Of a stretch of DNA of 64,000 nt, positions 1-10,935 are shown one piece after another; within the stretch, counting starts at the first letter, position 1; each line of letters begins with the position of its first letter. This stretch comes from Atriophallophorus winterbourni. Its lineage: Eukaryota; Platyhelminthes; Trematoda; Plagiorchiida; Microphallidae. The position numbers and the translations under genes are program-made. The DNA is taken from assembly GCA_013407085.1 (NCBI GenBank), contig JACCGJ010000615.1, positions 26,820-90,819 of the forward strand, written 5' to 3'. The notes beneath the pieces were generated by a model. It made no database searches. It was not told the DNA's origin and worked only from the letters and a program-made list of their open reading frames with translations.

Positions 1-1039
1 TGTATTACTTTCAGGCTGGACCAAAGGCGGTGTACTGCTCAGTTCCTCCACGGTGCAGTTGAAACCGTTGTAGCTTGTTGAGTCAACGAAAACCGATGAA
101 TTGGTTATGCACTCCACGGTTGATAGATCGCGAGAGATTGATGTGAACGTTGTTGATTAGTGTAGTGTATCTAAAAGATAAATGATAAATGATATGTACC
201 GCAGTTCGACATCATAGCTAGTTTAGTATCGCGATGTATAGTGTACCAGGCATTAATTTTGCACAGGACCGCAGTAGTATAACAAGAGCATTGGTGTCCG
301 ACATGTGTGAGCGTCGATGCTCGATCCTTCTCTCTCTATTATACTCAGATGGAACTGAGGCAACGATAATCGTCAGAATATTAACAAGAACCTCAAGTAC
401 ACACTCGGGTGAATGAAATCATATTGACTTTACTACTTCATTCAATGAGCCTAGCGATTGACAAGCAACAACAATAATTTTCATAAAAAGTCAGCTTGTT
501 TGATTTTGAGCAGTGTATGTGTACTCTTTCAAACAACAACTTGGATTTGTGTGAAATACATTATCAAGTATATTACTTAAAATTTAAAAAACTTCAAGTA
601 GTTTATCTACATGTCTTAACCAGCTTCTACAAAGCTGTATTAGGAATGAACATTCGAGTTTAATCGATGGATTATTTAGGGAGTGTTGCACGTGTAATCA
701 GTTTATGCGAGTATGAGTTTTCGCAAAAAGCACCACAATTACTATCGGAGCGTGATGATAAAAAGTATTGATCTGTTCAGCATACATAATACCGATCTTC
801 GATATGAAAGATTAGTCATTACACCTGCTAGATCGTTCAGCGTTGTGCATGCACCAATCTTCAAACCAAATACGCGAAAGCATCTTCCATGTGGGCAATA
901 TCTGCAAAAATCTTATTGTCGTTCACTGATCGATACTCCATATGGGAACGCCACTTAGCTCCGGTTTTCGTAGTAGGGTTAGAAAAAAGCTATCGTATTG
1001 TCCATTATAAAACAGTGATTTTGCAACTGAATGCTGCAA
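1..1039. other. Unassigned AT-rich sequence, possible edge exon
   Basis: I recognise no gene here. A polypyrimidine run ending in AG at 13-14 is followed by a 22-codon open frame (16-81, plus) closed by TGA. It could be the last exon of a gene lying to the left, but the frame is too short to judge. The other short frames have no recognisable motifs. Confidence 0.3.
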
Positions 1040-1145
1040 GTGTGGTTAGTCACACGGATTTTCAACATTTTTGCGCTGCTTACACTGATCAGGTAGGTAC
1101 AGTACGACCAGGATAAGCATGCCTTGAATCAGTGTAAAAATGGTA
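1040..1145 (-). repeat. Family C repeat, decayed hammerhead
   Basis: Read on the minus strand this matches the family C segment around the ribozyme: a CCTAC stem I strand, then CTGATCA where the core should be CTGATGA, then a GTGT..GCGC stem II relic. The GAAA box and the cleavage site are no longer recognisable, so this copy should be inactive. Confidence 0.5.
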
Positions 1146-1544
1146 AACAGTCTGTGCTGTTCAATCACATGTACCCGGTCACTTAATCCCCAGGGAAGGT
1201 ATTTAAGATAAGGTTTAAGATAAGAAGATATTTAAATGTGAGCAATGACTCTTGAATATGGAACAGGTAGCAAAGGTTGAAGGAAATTAATTTACATGGG
1301 AAAGGAGTTTTGGTTCGAGAAACAATCAAAATATGACAATATTAATTGGAGATGTAGTAACTTTGTCACACACACACAAGTGTAGAGCGAGATAGGTTAC
1401 ATCTATCGTACGTAATTTCGCACTTCACAATCACGAAAACAACAAAGAAAAACTTTTGGAGAAGAATATGGTGTTTAAAATGAAGGAAAAATGTTAGAGA
1501 TTAATGCAACACCATCTGTCTCAGGTACCTCGGTCCCATTCGGT
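1146..1544. other. No recognisable feature
   Basis: Intergenic AT-rich sequence with a short CA run near 1368. I see no coding region or repeat I can name. Confidence 0.5.
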
Positions 1545-1895
1545 CTGTCATTAGGCACTCTAATGGCATTACCTAAAAAAATGCTATCTCTCGGACACTA
1601 AACAGGCATCAAAACAGTATAAGAAGGAAAGACCCAACATGCACTCTCCCGTCCCTTACAAGTGAGACCATGTTTGATGTTACAACATCCCACCATTTGG
1701 ACATTTCTTAACGCTTTGCGAAAGAATTGCCGACAGCATACGGCCTCAGTTCTTCAAGCAATTGCTGGGGTTCATATCAAACAGAAGAAGAAGTATGCTG
1801 AGATATGCGCCAGGATATCTCGAGCAACTCAGCGATACTTATCTACGGAAAGATTGACGTTCTTAAAATCAAGTGCATATCTCTCCTGCTAAATA
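1545..1895 (+). pseudogene. Transposase-like C-terminal remnant (MULE type?)
   Basis: The frame closing at 1892 contains HPTIWTFLNALRK followed by a basic helical stretch and a terminal TFLKS motif. Motifs of the type HPTxWxFxxAL occur near the C-terminus of MULE/FLYWCH-associated transposase-like proteins, just after the NNxVE...WH region. Only this tail survives. I find no ATG start, no DDE residues and no terminal inverted repeats. The family call rests on one motif recalled from experience, so it is tentative. It could also be another domesticated or unrelated ORF fragment. Confidence 0.35.
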
Positions 1896-2004
1896 AATTC
1901 ATTTAAATGTATTCTGTATTCTGTTCAGAAGTTATCAAACTGGGGATTAAGTGTCAGTAAACCGTGCCCAAACATATGTAGTTGGGGTTAGACCATGAAC
2001 ATCA

Positions 2005-2120
2005 ACAAAAATTCGTTTATACGTGCATTTCCATCACACACGCCATACACAATCGGCTCGTGCTGTTTGCACTCATCTGGTAGGACAGTATGATCAGGAT
2101 CCGCAAGAAAAAGAATGTTT
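2005..2120 (-). repeat. Family C repeat, decayed hammerhead
   Basis: The minus strand shows CCTAC, then CAGATGA (core C-U-G changed to C-A-G), stem II GTGC-AAACA-GCAC intact, GAGC where GAAA should be, and CCGATT for the cleavage box. Stem II is perfect but the catalytic core is mutated in two places, so the copy is dead. Confidence 0.7.
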
Positions 2121-2355
2121 TTAATGAGTCGGTTAAAGCAATTTATTGGTAAAACTTCGTTTCTGACACATAAGCTTCGTCGGACCATGTTTGTAGGAAC
2201 AGAGATCAGATGAGCGCAATTTAAACCTTTGTCTACGGTACTTGGATATACGTATTTTATGATATTTTTGTGTTATTCTGCTTAATTGTGGCATAAATAA
2301 AACACATGATTAATTTTTATGATTTATGTATATATTTTCCGTGATATTTTAAGGT

Positions 2356-2449
2356 GGTAACTGGAGTTACCGTCAGTATTTAGGCACGTAATTTTACCTG
2401 CTTGTTTAATTTCTAATGGCTAAAATTTGAGGCGGTAACTAGAGTTACC
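2356..2449. repeat. Two matching short hairpins 78 bp apart
   Basis: GGTAACTGGAGTTACC at 2356-2371 and GGTAACTAGAGTTACC at 2434-2449 are near-perfect palindromes with 7-bp arms. Both are followed by GTCAGTA. Each could fold into a hairpin, or together they could be paired binding sites or the relic of a duplicated element end. No function is established. Confidence 0.6.
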
Positions 2450-2659
2450 GTCAGTAGACAAAGGGTTAACCCTGATTTCTCTTAATACTGACACCCTTGA
2501 TCTGACTACACTTGTGTGCCAGAAGCGAAACTTTACCAATAAATAGCTCTAACCGATTTATTACAAACTTTCTTTTTCATGAATACGATTCCCCGATCAG
2601 TCAGAAACTTTTTCCAATGCATTGTAGGATCTGCCTACCATGAAACAGTGGTTGACGGC

Positions 2660-2830
2660 AAACAGGCTGAAAGCTGTTGTGATATTCAAGGTAATTCAAG
2701 GTTTTTAATTTTCTAAAAAGCAACAAGCTTAACAACAACCATTGGATGTTAAAAATTGAAATGTAAGTGTATAAACAATATAAGGAATTAGAATAAGCAG
2801 TATATAAGTGTTCGTAATATGTAATTGAAG
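2660..2830 (-). mobile_element. CR1-like LINE 3' end (non-coding tail)
   Basis: This stretch closely matches 37160-37310, where it directly follows a CR1-like C-terminal coding remnant. On the minus strand it ends in tandem CCTTGAAT units, the kind of short repeat tail CR1-clade LINEs carry at their 3' ends. Only the 3' untranslated part is seen here. Confidence 0.6.
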
Positions 2831-3769
2831 GGAATGTGTGCACCACAACATATATAGTTTGGCATTTCTTGTCATGTTTCACTAAAATAATATTACGCGT
2901 AAACAAAATAATCGCTTTTCATAGATAAATCCAAAGCCGCTTCCGAACAAAATGTACCAATTTAGGTAACGAGGGTGCATCACGAACCATTGCAACTCAC
3001 CATAATGTGAAGTTGTCATTTCAACTGGAAAGTATAAGACTTAATGGACGGGAAATGTTCGAAGGTCTGGGTGCGACTATATTTATTTTACGGTAGAATT
3101 TAATTATCATGTTTTGCACGAGAGGTTGCTTTTGAACGTGTTCATAAAATAACAAGCAACTCCATCGATGCATCTTCAGTGCGTGATTGAAGTCAAACCA
3201 GCCCCCTTACGACGACAATCTATACTTTCACTTTCATATTTCTTGTTGACTTCAATGCAAGATGATCCGCTGACAATATTGCGATTTCAAATGTCGATCA
3301 GCTTTGCTTCTTGTGCTCTCAGCATCCAAAATATTGATAGTTTCCAAAGTTTCATTGGCATGCCATTTTGGAATCAAATGAGCATATCTGAAATGCAAAT
3401 GACCTATCCGTAGAGTAGATTTAATTCGGCTGATTGGCTGATAGAAAGGGCGGGCGTTTTGAGCGTTCATGTCTCTACACTCAACTACTTTACTTTTTTA
3501 CTCATGGTATAAACCTGTTTTCAATTTTCATTCGGTTGACTTGAATTTACCGGATGGTTAGAAGCATTAGTTTTACTCGAAAGTGTGAGAGCCATAACGT
3601 CGTTTATTAAAATGTTTTAAAAATGACGCATGAAAAGCAGTGTTAGAAAATCGTTAGAATTTCGGTACATAACTCTCATCATGCGGCCTTCATGTTCAGT
3701 CGCAGTATAAATTTAGCAAACTGGATTTGTTCAGAGGATTCGAAATAAAACATGTATGGTTGAACGATT
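2831..3769. other. No recognisable feature
   Basis: AT-rich intergenic sequence. Frames of 70-80 codons at 3168-3470 overlap each other on both strands and show no domain or codon pattern I recognise. Confidence 0.45.
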
Positions 3770-4095
3770 GATCACGCTTTAAAAATGTCCACATTACGGG
3801 TTTAGCTGTCGCCGATATTTTTATTTTGTACGTGTCAGTTTCCTTTGGAATGCCCGAAACTATTGTTAGCGCTCCCAGCATCGAAAATACATTCGAAATT
3901 TGGATAAGTATTTGCTGCATAACGATTTGACGACACCTGCGTATTAACTCATGGTAAGTATTCAACGGGACCATACGTAACATTACATGCTTATTTGTTT
4001 TCTTTTCCATGAACTAATATTCATTATTATATGGAAATTTTGCAGCTATGTACTTATTGTGACCATAAATTCTTGATTCTTAATCTTAAATATAT
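3770..4095 (+). mobile_element. CR1-like LINE 3' end fragment
   Basis: It is homologous to 15490-15790, the 3' end of the longer CR1-like copy. The coding remnant is broken by stops and frameshifts but still aligns with that copy's last coding stretch. The shared 3' UTR ends in TTCTTGATTCTTAATC, a relic of the (TTGATTC)n tail typical of these elements. Confidence 0.75.
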
Positions 4096-4830
4096 AAGGG
4101 ATAGCAAAAGAGGATTATAACTTCCAAATAAAAATACCATTATATGCTGTTTTAATGTGAGAAACCATGTTTGTCATTATCATTATAAATCTAGCTGTGC
4201 AAATTGAATTGAATTTCGATTTTAAAGAATTTATGCTGCACTTTTACTAGAAGCATATTCTAATATTCTAACATATTACATGTTAAAACTACAAAGGTCT
4301 ATGCTCGTGGCGATTTGAATTTGCGATTCGCGCGCACTGTTACAACGACAACCGAAAACTAAAGCATTCGAAATATTTACTAACCTGAAATTGCAGCCTC
4401 AAACAGATAATGGCGATTCTGCCAAGCTTTTGAGCAAAAAACGTCGGTGGATAACAGGATACAACAGTCTCGCCACTTTTTAGTGAACGTGGGCAGCGCA
4501 ACTGCTGTCGAACGATCGATGTCTGTCTGGCAGATTGGGGAACAATCGCAGACAGTCGAGATGCATAACACACAAACACACACAAACCCCCCACACACGC
4601 ATTCAAGGGCATGTTTATAGTGAGTCAGACATTTGTTCGACCGGCCAAGTCTGATGGGTTGCTTGCTATGCGGGAAACGGTAGCATGAGGATTTCATAGA
4701 GGATGGCCCACTTTTTTATCGGGACAACATATTTATATCTGCCTGTGATTATTTGTACGACCTGATTGATATCAGTTGAATATACGTTGGTTCAGGTAGA
4801 GAATTTAAAACTATAAGTATCTGAAATATC
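4096..4830. other. No gene seen; CA-rich stretch
   Basis: AT-rich sequence with a CACACAAACACACAC-type run near 4568-4600. The short frames on the minus strand have no recognisable domain. Confidence 0.45.
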
Positions 4831-4960
4831 ATTTGCATGCATTTCGTGGGTTTGTGATGGAAATGCATGCAAATTAAACATGTGTTTGGACACATGTACT
4901 TGAACAGGGTAGTCGTACCAGCCTTATCCAACAGTGGCATCCAAGCGCTACTTGTTTATA
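4831..4960 (+). repeat. Family C partial copy with perfect hairpin
   Basis: The unit runs from the position matching the hammerhead cleavage site (GTGGG, 4846) through the family C body, including CCAGCCTTATCC and GCATCCAAGCGC, and stops before the next ribozyme. Its first part sits inside a perfect inverted repeat: arms 4831-4845 and 4860-4874 (15 bp each) around a 14-nt loop. Each arm contains the octamer ATTTGCAT/ATGCAAAT. Confidence 0.7.
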
Positions 4961-5039
4961 AGTATCTGTGTTATAAAGCTAGTTGCGAGAACAGTTTTCT
5001 TTAATAGGTAAAAGCAATGCGATTAGACGTTCCATAAAT

Positions 5040-5225
5040 GTAAAGTGTTGCTCTCAGCCACCGCACTTGCATACCACAACCGGTTTCTAGCTGTTTGCCG
5101 TCATCTGGTGGAGGTAGTAAGATCAGGTTCAGTGGGCCTTGAAACAGTGATAAAGTTGTAAACAAAATTATACTTGCGTGCCACTGTTAAATAGGGTTCT
5201 TACGAAGACCATATCTCAAATCGTG
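5040..5225 (-). repeat. Family B repeat, decayed hammerhead-like
   Basis: The minus strand carries CTCCAC, CAGATGA, CGGC-AAACA-GCT, AGAAACCGGTT and GTGGT. This is the same order as the family C hammerhead, with core and stem II substitutions. The flank includes the family B signature AAACAGTGATAAAG and a GGGTTC...GAA segment. Strand is given by the ribozyme-like part. Confidence 0.65.
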
Positions 5226-6117
5226 CAGCATGAAATTTCGTCAACTTCCATTACAGCGCTTGATACCGCTGTAGAAGAAACCGAAGCTGTTTTGCATTTG
5301 AATGTGACTGGCGATCTCAAATTAACTTTACCGTTTCTCTCATATTCGTTATTCGTATTCAAAAATTTGTGTGGTTGAATTAATTTGATCTGCTGATAAT
5401 TCGTTTAAACGAACTACGTTTTTTCTTCTTCCTTCTATCAACGCGCAAACAAATTTTGTGCGAAACATCTTCCTTGTTATGATATCACCTCTCGGTTTTC
5501 GCCAAAATTCAAAAATCGGTCTCTTAGCTCTGGTCCATAAGGCAACTTTCATCTAAACTACCCCATACAATCGATCATTGATAGATTTATCGATTTTATG
5601 CGGTGTTGTAATATGAAAAACAGCTGTTCCGCGTACAAGTATTTTTCACAGTTTAATGTATGCAGATTTAAGCCAGGATTGTTCGCATTATAGCAACTAA
5701 CAACTAATTGGATTCATTGGATTTTTCTGCCTCAGTTCGGCACTAACCAACAAGTTACCAAAGGTTAATTTAAGCCAACAGCTGCGTATCCAGGTAGAGA
5801 TTATTTGGAGCAAAGAACATTACTCCTCTGATATCATTAGGATCGATATAACCTGTCACTTATTGTGTCTGAAACGCTCGTTTGGCATAATATCGTCAAT
5901 TGCATGAATCGATTCGGGGTATCTGTTTTTGCTGAGACTTTTAATCGTCGATAGATCCTAGTATTTGAGAATAATAAGCATTTTTCTGCGTTCACATTGC
6001 ACAATGCTCCAGTTCATGAATGCTTAAGAAATCGCTTATGATTAATCCCGTAGACTGGTTAGTCAAAACGGGTTTGAATTTTCATGTTTTCCCCAAATTC
6101 GCTCAGCTGTAAAATTT
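5226..6117. other. No recognisable feature
   Basis: AT-rich intergenic sequence without a domain, known repeat or RNA gene that I can identify. Confidence 0.45.
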
Positions 6118-6370
6118 TTTACATGAGTGGGGGCTCATGTGATTGAACAGGTTGGTCGTACCAACCTTATCCAACAGTGGCATACAAGCGCAACTTCTTT
6201 ACCATTCTTCCACTGTTTCAAGCACATGTGGATCCTGATCCTACTGTCCCTACCTGATGAGTGCAGACAGTACGAAACCGGTCGTGGGGTGTGTGTGTGA
6301 TGGAGATGCATGCAAATGAGCTTTTTTTATTCACCCCAAGACCGTTTTCGCACTGTTTGTAGTTATCAGA
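6118..6370 (+). repeat. Family C unit with intact hammerhead, inverted neighbour
   Basis: This holds a nearly full monomer: GGTTGGTCGTACCAACC palindrome at about 6150, body, hammerhead at 6248-6289, then the post-cleavage part with ATGCATGCAAATGAG. From about 6331 a second copy continues in the opposite orientation with a damaged ribozyme (minus strand CTGATAA...GTGCGAAAACGGTC). The head-to-head layout resembles the one at 34.0-34.2 kb. Confidence 0.75.
6248..6289 (+). ncRNA. Hammerhead ribozyme (type I), all core bases intact
   Basis: Stem I pairs CCCTAC (6248-6253) with GTGGGG (6284-6289) over 6 bp with one U-G wobble. Core CTGATGA is at 6254-6260. Stem II is GTGC (6261-6264) with GTAC (6270-6273) around a 5-nt loop, one G-U pair. 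GAAA is at 6274-6277. Stem III is the palindrome ACCGGT (6277-6282). The expected cleavage is after C6283 in GTC. All invariant core positions of the hammerhead family are present. The tiny stem III suggests cleavage as a dimer, as proposed for other short-stem-III hammerheads. Activity is inferred, not shown. Confidence 0.85.
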
Positions 6371-6892
6371 ATCCATATGCCTTCCTAGATGATATGTTTC
6401 CGTACATTTGTGCACTAATACTAGACTCGAGGATTCTACTTGCTCTTATTATTGCGTTAGTGTGGCTTATTTCATGTAATATAAGCAAGTCCCACTACAG
6501 ATTGAACAAATTACTTTCACACGTGATTAGGTTATTTGAGTGATGTCAAACCAAGACATCAACGTGTTTGAGCAAGTTGTCCTGAAGAGATTTATCAAAA
6601 GATCTATCAGAATCTCAGTTCGACAGCAAGCAATCTGATCTGTATTGAAATTAGAACTTAATGTAAAAGAACACGACCATTTATCACGTGTGTTCAGCCT
6701 CATAAGCTGGAAGATCTCGGCAATAGGAACCAAACCCTTGAACTCAAGCAAAGTTTCACAATCTTGGGATAGAATTGAGTCAGTGAGATAACACTTATTT
6801 GGTTAGGCATATATTGAAGGGCATCAAGTTGATCAAGCTTGTGCTTATTGGACCACCAGATTTCCAGGAATTTTTTGAATATTTGTTTAGAA
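6371..6892. other. No recognisable feature
   Basis: AT-rich sequence; the minus-strand frames across 6527-7065 are partly shadows of the family D LINE end that follows. Confidence 0.4.
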
Positions 6893-7216
6893 AATTGTTG
6901 TTGGCCTCCTTCGGTCGATGTCGACCATGGATGTACATCACAATCGCATGAATGTTCATGTTCTACAGCTTTTTGAATGACTAAACAGTTCGATTCGGGA
7001 GGAACAATCTCTCCCGCAGCGCTTGCAACGATGGTTAGAACTCGGTTGTATTGCATCAGTTGCACGCCGGCGGTGTGATCTGCGTTCAGCAGCCAAGAGC
7101 TGTATCTGCTCCTCCCCAGCTTGCAGACGACGCTTCACACAATACCTCCAATGTGAGCGGTCAAGTAAATGCTGCCGTGCATATTGATTACTCACTGCAA
7201 AACGAAGGCATGCCAT
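6893..7216 (-). mobile_element. Family D: LINE 3' end with zinc-finger tail
   Basis: On the minus strand a frame (7216 to 6956) reads DRSHWRYCVKRRLQAGEE and ends with CKRCGRDCSSRIELFSHSKSC, a CxxC...HxxxC finger. This pattern is typical of the extreme C-terminus of some LINE endonuclease-reverse transcriptase proteins. A short 3' UTR follows with GTCGACATCGACCGAAG and a CAA-rich tail at 6893. The copy is truncated at its 5' end. Related copies lie at 11935, 17705, 21427, 30725 and 60388. Confidence 0.7.
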
Positions 7217-9170
7217 CTCATAAGCTGTTGAAGCCTGAGGCTATGAATTCAAACCTGTTTATTAGATCTACTACTTTACTTAAGTATTTCTAAACACTGG
7301 AAAATGGCATGTGTGGTTAAATGATCTTATTGATACACATTTTTCAAGTTTTGATGTCAAATAGATATTCATTCAGAATGCGCATCCATTCATACACAAA
7401 ACAGCAAGTTGTTGCATAATTGTTACATAATTGTTTCATAATCATCTACTATTTCTTGGTGGTGCACAGGTGTACAGACACAGGAATTCTTCTCTGAGCG
7501 GTATTCTGGTGTGAATTACCATTTATATTTACTTTATAGTACCACTATCAAAATTATTTTAGTTAAAATTTACCCTGACGTTCATGAATAACGAGATATT
7601 ATTGTCAAAAGTTAATGTTCCATGTGAATTACACTAGTTTGAATAAAAGTATTCAGAGTATTAATCGAATTATCTTATGACGGTATATTCAAATCTACAA
7701 AATAATTCGGATGATTGTTGGAACATATTATCACTATCTCTCATTCGTGTACCGAGTTATCAAACGAGTCGATGGTTAGAAATAAGTTTCATGTCGTTAT
7801 TTATCAAGATATGAGAGACCCGCGGTACCAAATCCAGAAGGTATATCAGTCCGTGTGTATTTCCAATGATATTACACTCTGTCCAAATTATGAAAAATCC
7901 TGTCTTGTAGATGCTCGTAATGTACTTTTCTAACAGTTAATTAGCAGCAAAGTGTCTATATCCATACTCAATATAGCATGCTTTCTTTATCGAATCGAGG
8001 AGCTTAAAGCTACGTTGTGTGTGGACTAAATGGAACTTACGCAGTATGTTCTGACCGGGATGCACTTATCTGCATTATAATCCATTATTTACAGGAATAT
8101 AACGTGTTAATTCAGAACAATGGCTGCATTTGACTCATGACATTGCTTTCACTATCGCGTTGATCAGTCGTCAGATTTATTGATTGCGAAATACAAGATC
8201 GCCAAATTTCTGTATTTTGACGACTTTCTAGAAGCGATTTTCAAGTAGACATAATCGCTAAACAATTCCTGACGATTACTAAAATTGTTGGTAGCCATTT
8301 TGTACAATCGGTTGTTCCCAGTCGATCGGTGGAAAGAGAAGTAAACCGTTTCGATGTATGACCCGAAACAAAGTGTAAATATGTGGTTGAACGGTAATCT
8401 GGTCCAACATGTTTAGTGCGGAGTGATTCCCTACGTGCGCAATAAAATATCGATAAATTCTTCTAGACTACCTGTGCCACATGCGACCGTATTAATTAGC
8501 TTTGTTTTAAGAAACTGATTTTCGGCCATGTTTATTCCAGCTCGATTAGCTGTGAAAATTTCACTTGTTTTCTCGTCCCAATTTTGTAACAAGACAAGTA
8601 GTTTTCGCCTTCACATTTCGAAAGAATGGCATCAAGGGTAAATTTTTAACAATCTATAGAGGCATAATTTTTCATTATTGCGCAATTAATAATGAGGCAA
8701 GATCGGTGTATTGTCGCGAGCTATAGATTTCTCGTCATAATAAACCCATTTTTACGCGTTATGCCTTCCGAATAGCTCCCCTTTAGTTTGAATCTCAATT
8801 TCTTTGGCTTTTTTCTTCGCTTATATAAAACTCATCAGCAATAAATGACCAAACTCCATGCCCTGCTTTCTGAAGATTGTGTAAAGTCTGCGATTGTCAA
8901 CAAATTGAAGCTACCACAGAAATCAATGTTTGACATTCCTAATCAATCAAGCAGTGGACATCAACTGTCCATCATTCTCTACCAATTGTTTCTCATTATT
9001 CTTACTGGTAGGAACTGCACGATTTAATTGAATGTAAATCAAACCCGTTTAATTTATTTCAAAAGAAGTTTGTTTACTTGTTTCCAGATAAAAATTATTG
9101 TAATAAAGATAGATATGAACGAACCTATCACAATAAAATAAAATGGTATGACCTATTTCAAAAGTGTGAT
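7217..9170. other. Long stretch with no gene seen
   Basis: Nearly 2 kb of AT-rich sequence. Short frames (7715-7933, 8845-9027) lack recognisable domains. I see no known repeat here. Confidence 0.45.
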
Positions 9171-9620
9171 AAGCTTTCGAATGATATGTACAACATTACC
9201 CTGTGGTAAAACACAAGATCTGGGAGCGTCGAATAATACCGACGAAAACAATTGTGAATTAGTATTATTTCGGGTTTAGGAAGGATTGCATTAGAACACT
9301 TCGAGCTGGATAACGTCGGCGGCAATCGAAAGATATGCAATTCGTCAATATCGGTCAAACGAGCTCTGCGTGGCGAGTGCCTTAATTGTGCCGGTTGGCA
9401 CGAAATCGTCTGACACATCAGATCGAAATGACTATCGGCACAGATCGTGGTTTTGCCTACATATGAGATGTGTTTCGTTATTAGTGTTGTGTGTAATAAA
9501 CGCATTTGACCAATCGGCTCCTCTTGTGTTGTGTGATTTGTGGGTGAACGCGCTTAGCGTTGGGCAGGTCGATCTCAGTGTCGAAGCGAGACCCAATCGA
9601 TGTGTGTGCGTGGAGGTAAC
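9171..9620 (+). mobile_element. Family F repeat (possible solo LTR)
   Basis: It shares blocks with 37736-38110, 39330-39745 and 40185-40330: a GTAAAACACAAGA...GGAAGCGCC-like start, AGGAAGGATTGCAT, and AACGAGCTCTGCGTGGCGAG. An AATAAA lies at 9495-9500, just before a conserved GGTGAACG region. A repeat of this size with a promoter-like and a polyadenylation-like part could be an LTR. Boundaries and strand are uncertain. Confidence 0.45.
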
Positions 9621-9624
9621 GTGG

Positions 9625-10740
9625 TTAATACAGGGTCGATGTCCCGAATGTTGCGATAAATGGCAACCTGCTACTTGTTGACCTAAAGTGACCTGACGCA
9701 ATCACTTCCGGCTTCCATACACGTGTTGCTTTTTTAAAGACAGTGTTAGTTTGAAGTGAGGTTTTTAAACTGTGGCCTATCCAGACACCCAAATCTTTTT
9801 CTTCGCTGCATTTTTCAAGGACATGTGAACCTATATGGCATGCGAACTCTACTCGATCCCCCACATTCATGATCCTGCATTTGTTGAAGTGAAACGATAG
9901 TTTGTTCTTCAACGACCAGCAGTGAAGCGTATCAAGATCCTTTTGTAATAGCAGAGAGTCTTCTAGGCTGCGGATGCAACGCCATATCTTTATGTCGTCC
10001 CCAAACAACGAAATGTTACATCGAACAATTTCCGGTACTTCATTGACATAAACCAGAAAGGGGATCGGACCAAGGACGGAACCTAGGGGAACTCCGATAG
10101 TTGCTGCAATTGGTTTTGATAATACACCGTCAACACGCACCTGGGTAGTGCAATTTATTACGTAGCCATTTAGCAAATTCAGTGATACCAACCTTTCAAG
10201 CTTCTGCAGTAGTGAGGTATTGTCAACACGATCAAATGCTTTTGAGATATCTAATTAGCATGTGTGTATATCCTGCCCTTTATCTATTGATTTTGTCCAA
10301 TCATTCAGCGTTATAAGTAAATTAGATAAGCAGGAATAATTTCATCCATCCACCATCTCAATCCATGCTGTTTCCTCGAAAGCAACTGGTTATTTTCGAA
10401 ATGTTCCATTAGATCGTCAACAATGAGGCGCTCAAGTGATTTTGAAATCACAGTTAACAGAGTAACGTGTCGGTAATTAGAATCATCGGAACTACTTCCA
10501 CCTTTATAAATAGAAGAAATTATTCCGCGTTTCCAATCTGTAGGAATCACTCCATTTGCCGTTTTTTGTTTGAACAGGTATGTGAGTGGTTTGTATAGCA
10601 AATTTGCACATTGCTTCAATATTAGCGGAGTTATTCCGTCGGCTCCAGGAGACTATCCGGTTGTAAGACTAAATAATGCTTGAAGGACGTGTTTCGACGT
10701 GACATTTATTTAACTCTTGGCAACCGTGGATCCTTTCATT
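9625..10740 (-). pseudogene. CR1/jockey-like LINE reverse transcriptase, broken
   Basis: Two frames in order on the minus strand cover much of a reverse transcriptase. The upstream one (10619-10311) has NGVIPTDWKRGIISSIYKGG and the NYRHVTLL block. The downstream one (10191-9625) has GVPLGSVLGPIPFLVYVNEV, then FGDD at the catalytic box (FADD in related copies here), then LDTLHCWSLKNKLSFHFNKC. A frame break separates the two. The C-terminal part seen in other copies is missing. Dead element. Confidence 0.85.
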
Positions 10741-10847
10741 ACGTAAAAGTTCGTACGAAGCTAAATGTGGTTCGGTGAACTGAAGTGAAATTTTTCCGTT
10801 TTGTTATTCTAATGCCGTTAACATTTTCGCTACGCCCCGACTTGACA

Positions 10848-10935
10848 TGGGGATCCTGATCTTAGTATCCCTACCTGATTAGTGCAAACAGCACGAGACC
10901 GTTTGTGTGGTGCGTGATGGCAATGCTTGAAAAAC
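10848..10935 (+). repeat. Family C fragment, decayed hammerhead
   Basis: CCCTAC, CTGATTA (should be CTGATGA), stem II GTGC-AAACA-GCAC intact, GAGA (should be GAAA) and CCGTTT at the cleavage box. Three core changes should abolish cleavage. Confidence 0.7.

Noticed and set aside
713..958. 81-codon frame
   Set aside because: Overlaps another frame and has no domain, splice context or repeat match.
8821..9027. TATA-like box followed by a 60-codon frame
   Set aside because: The TATATAAA is only about 20 bp before the ATG, leaving no room for a 5' UTR, and the protein has no recognisable features.
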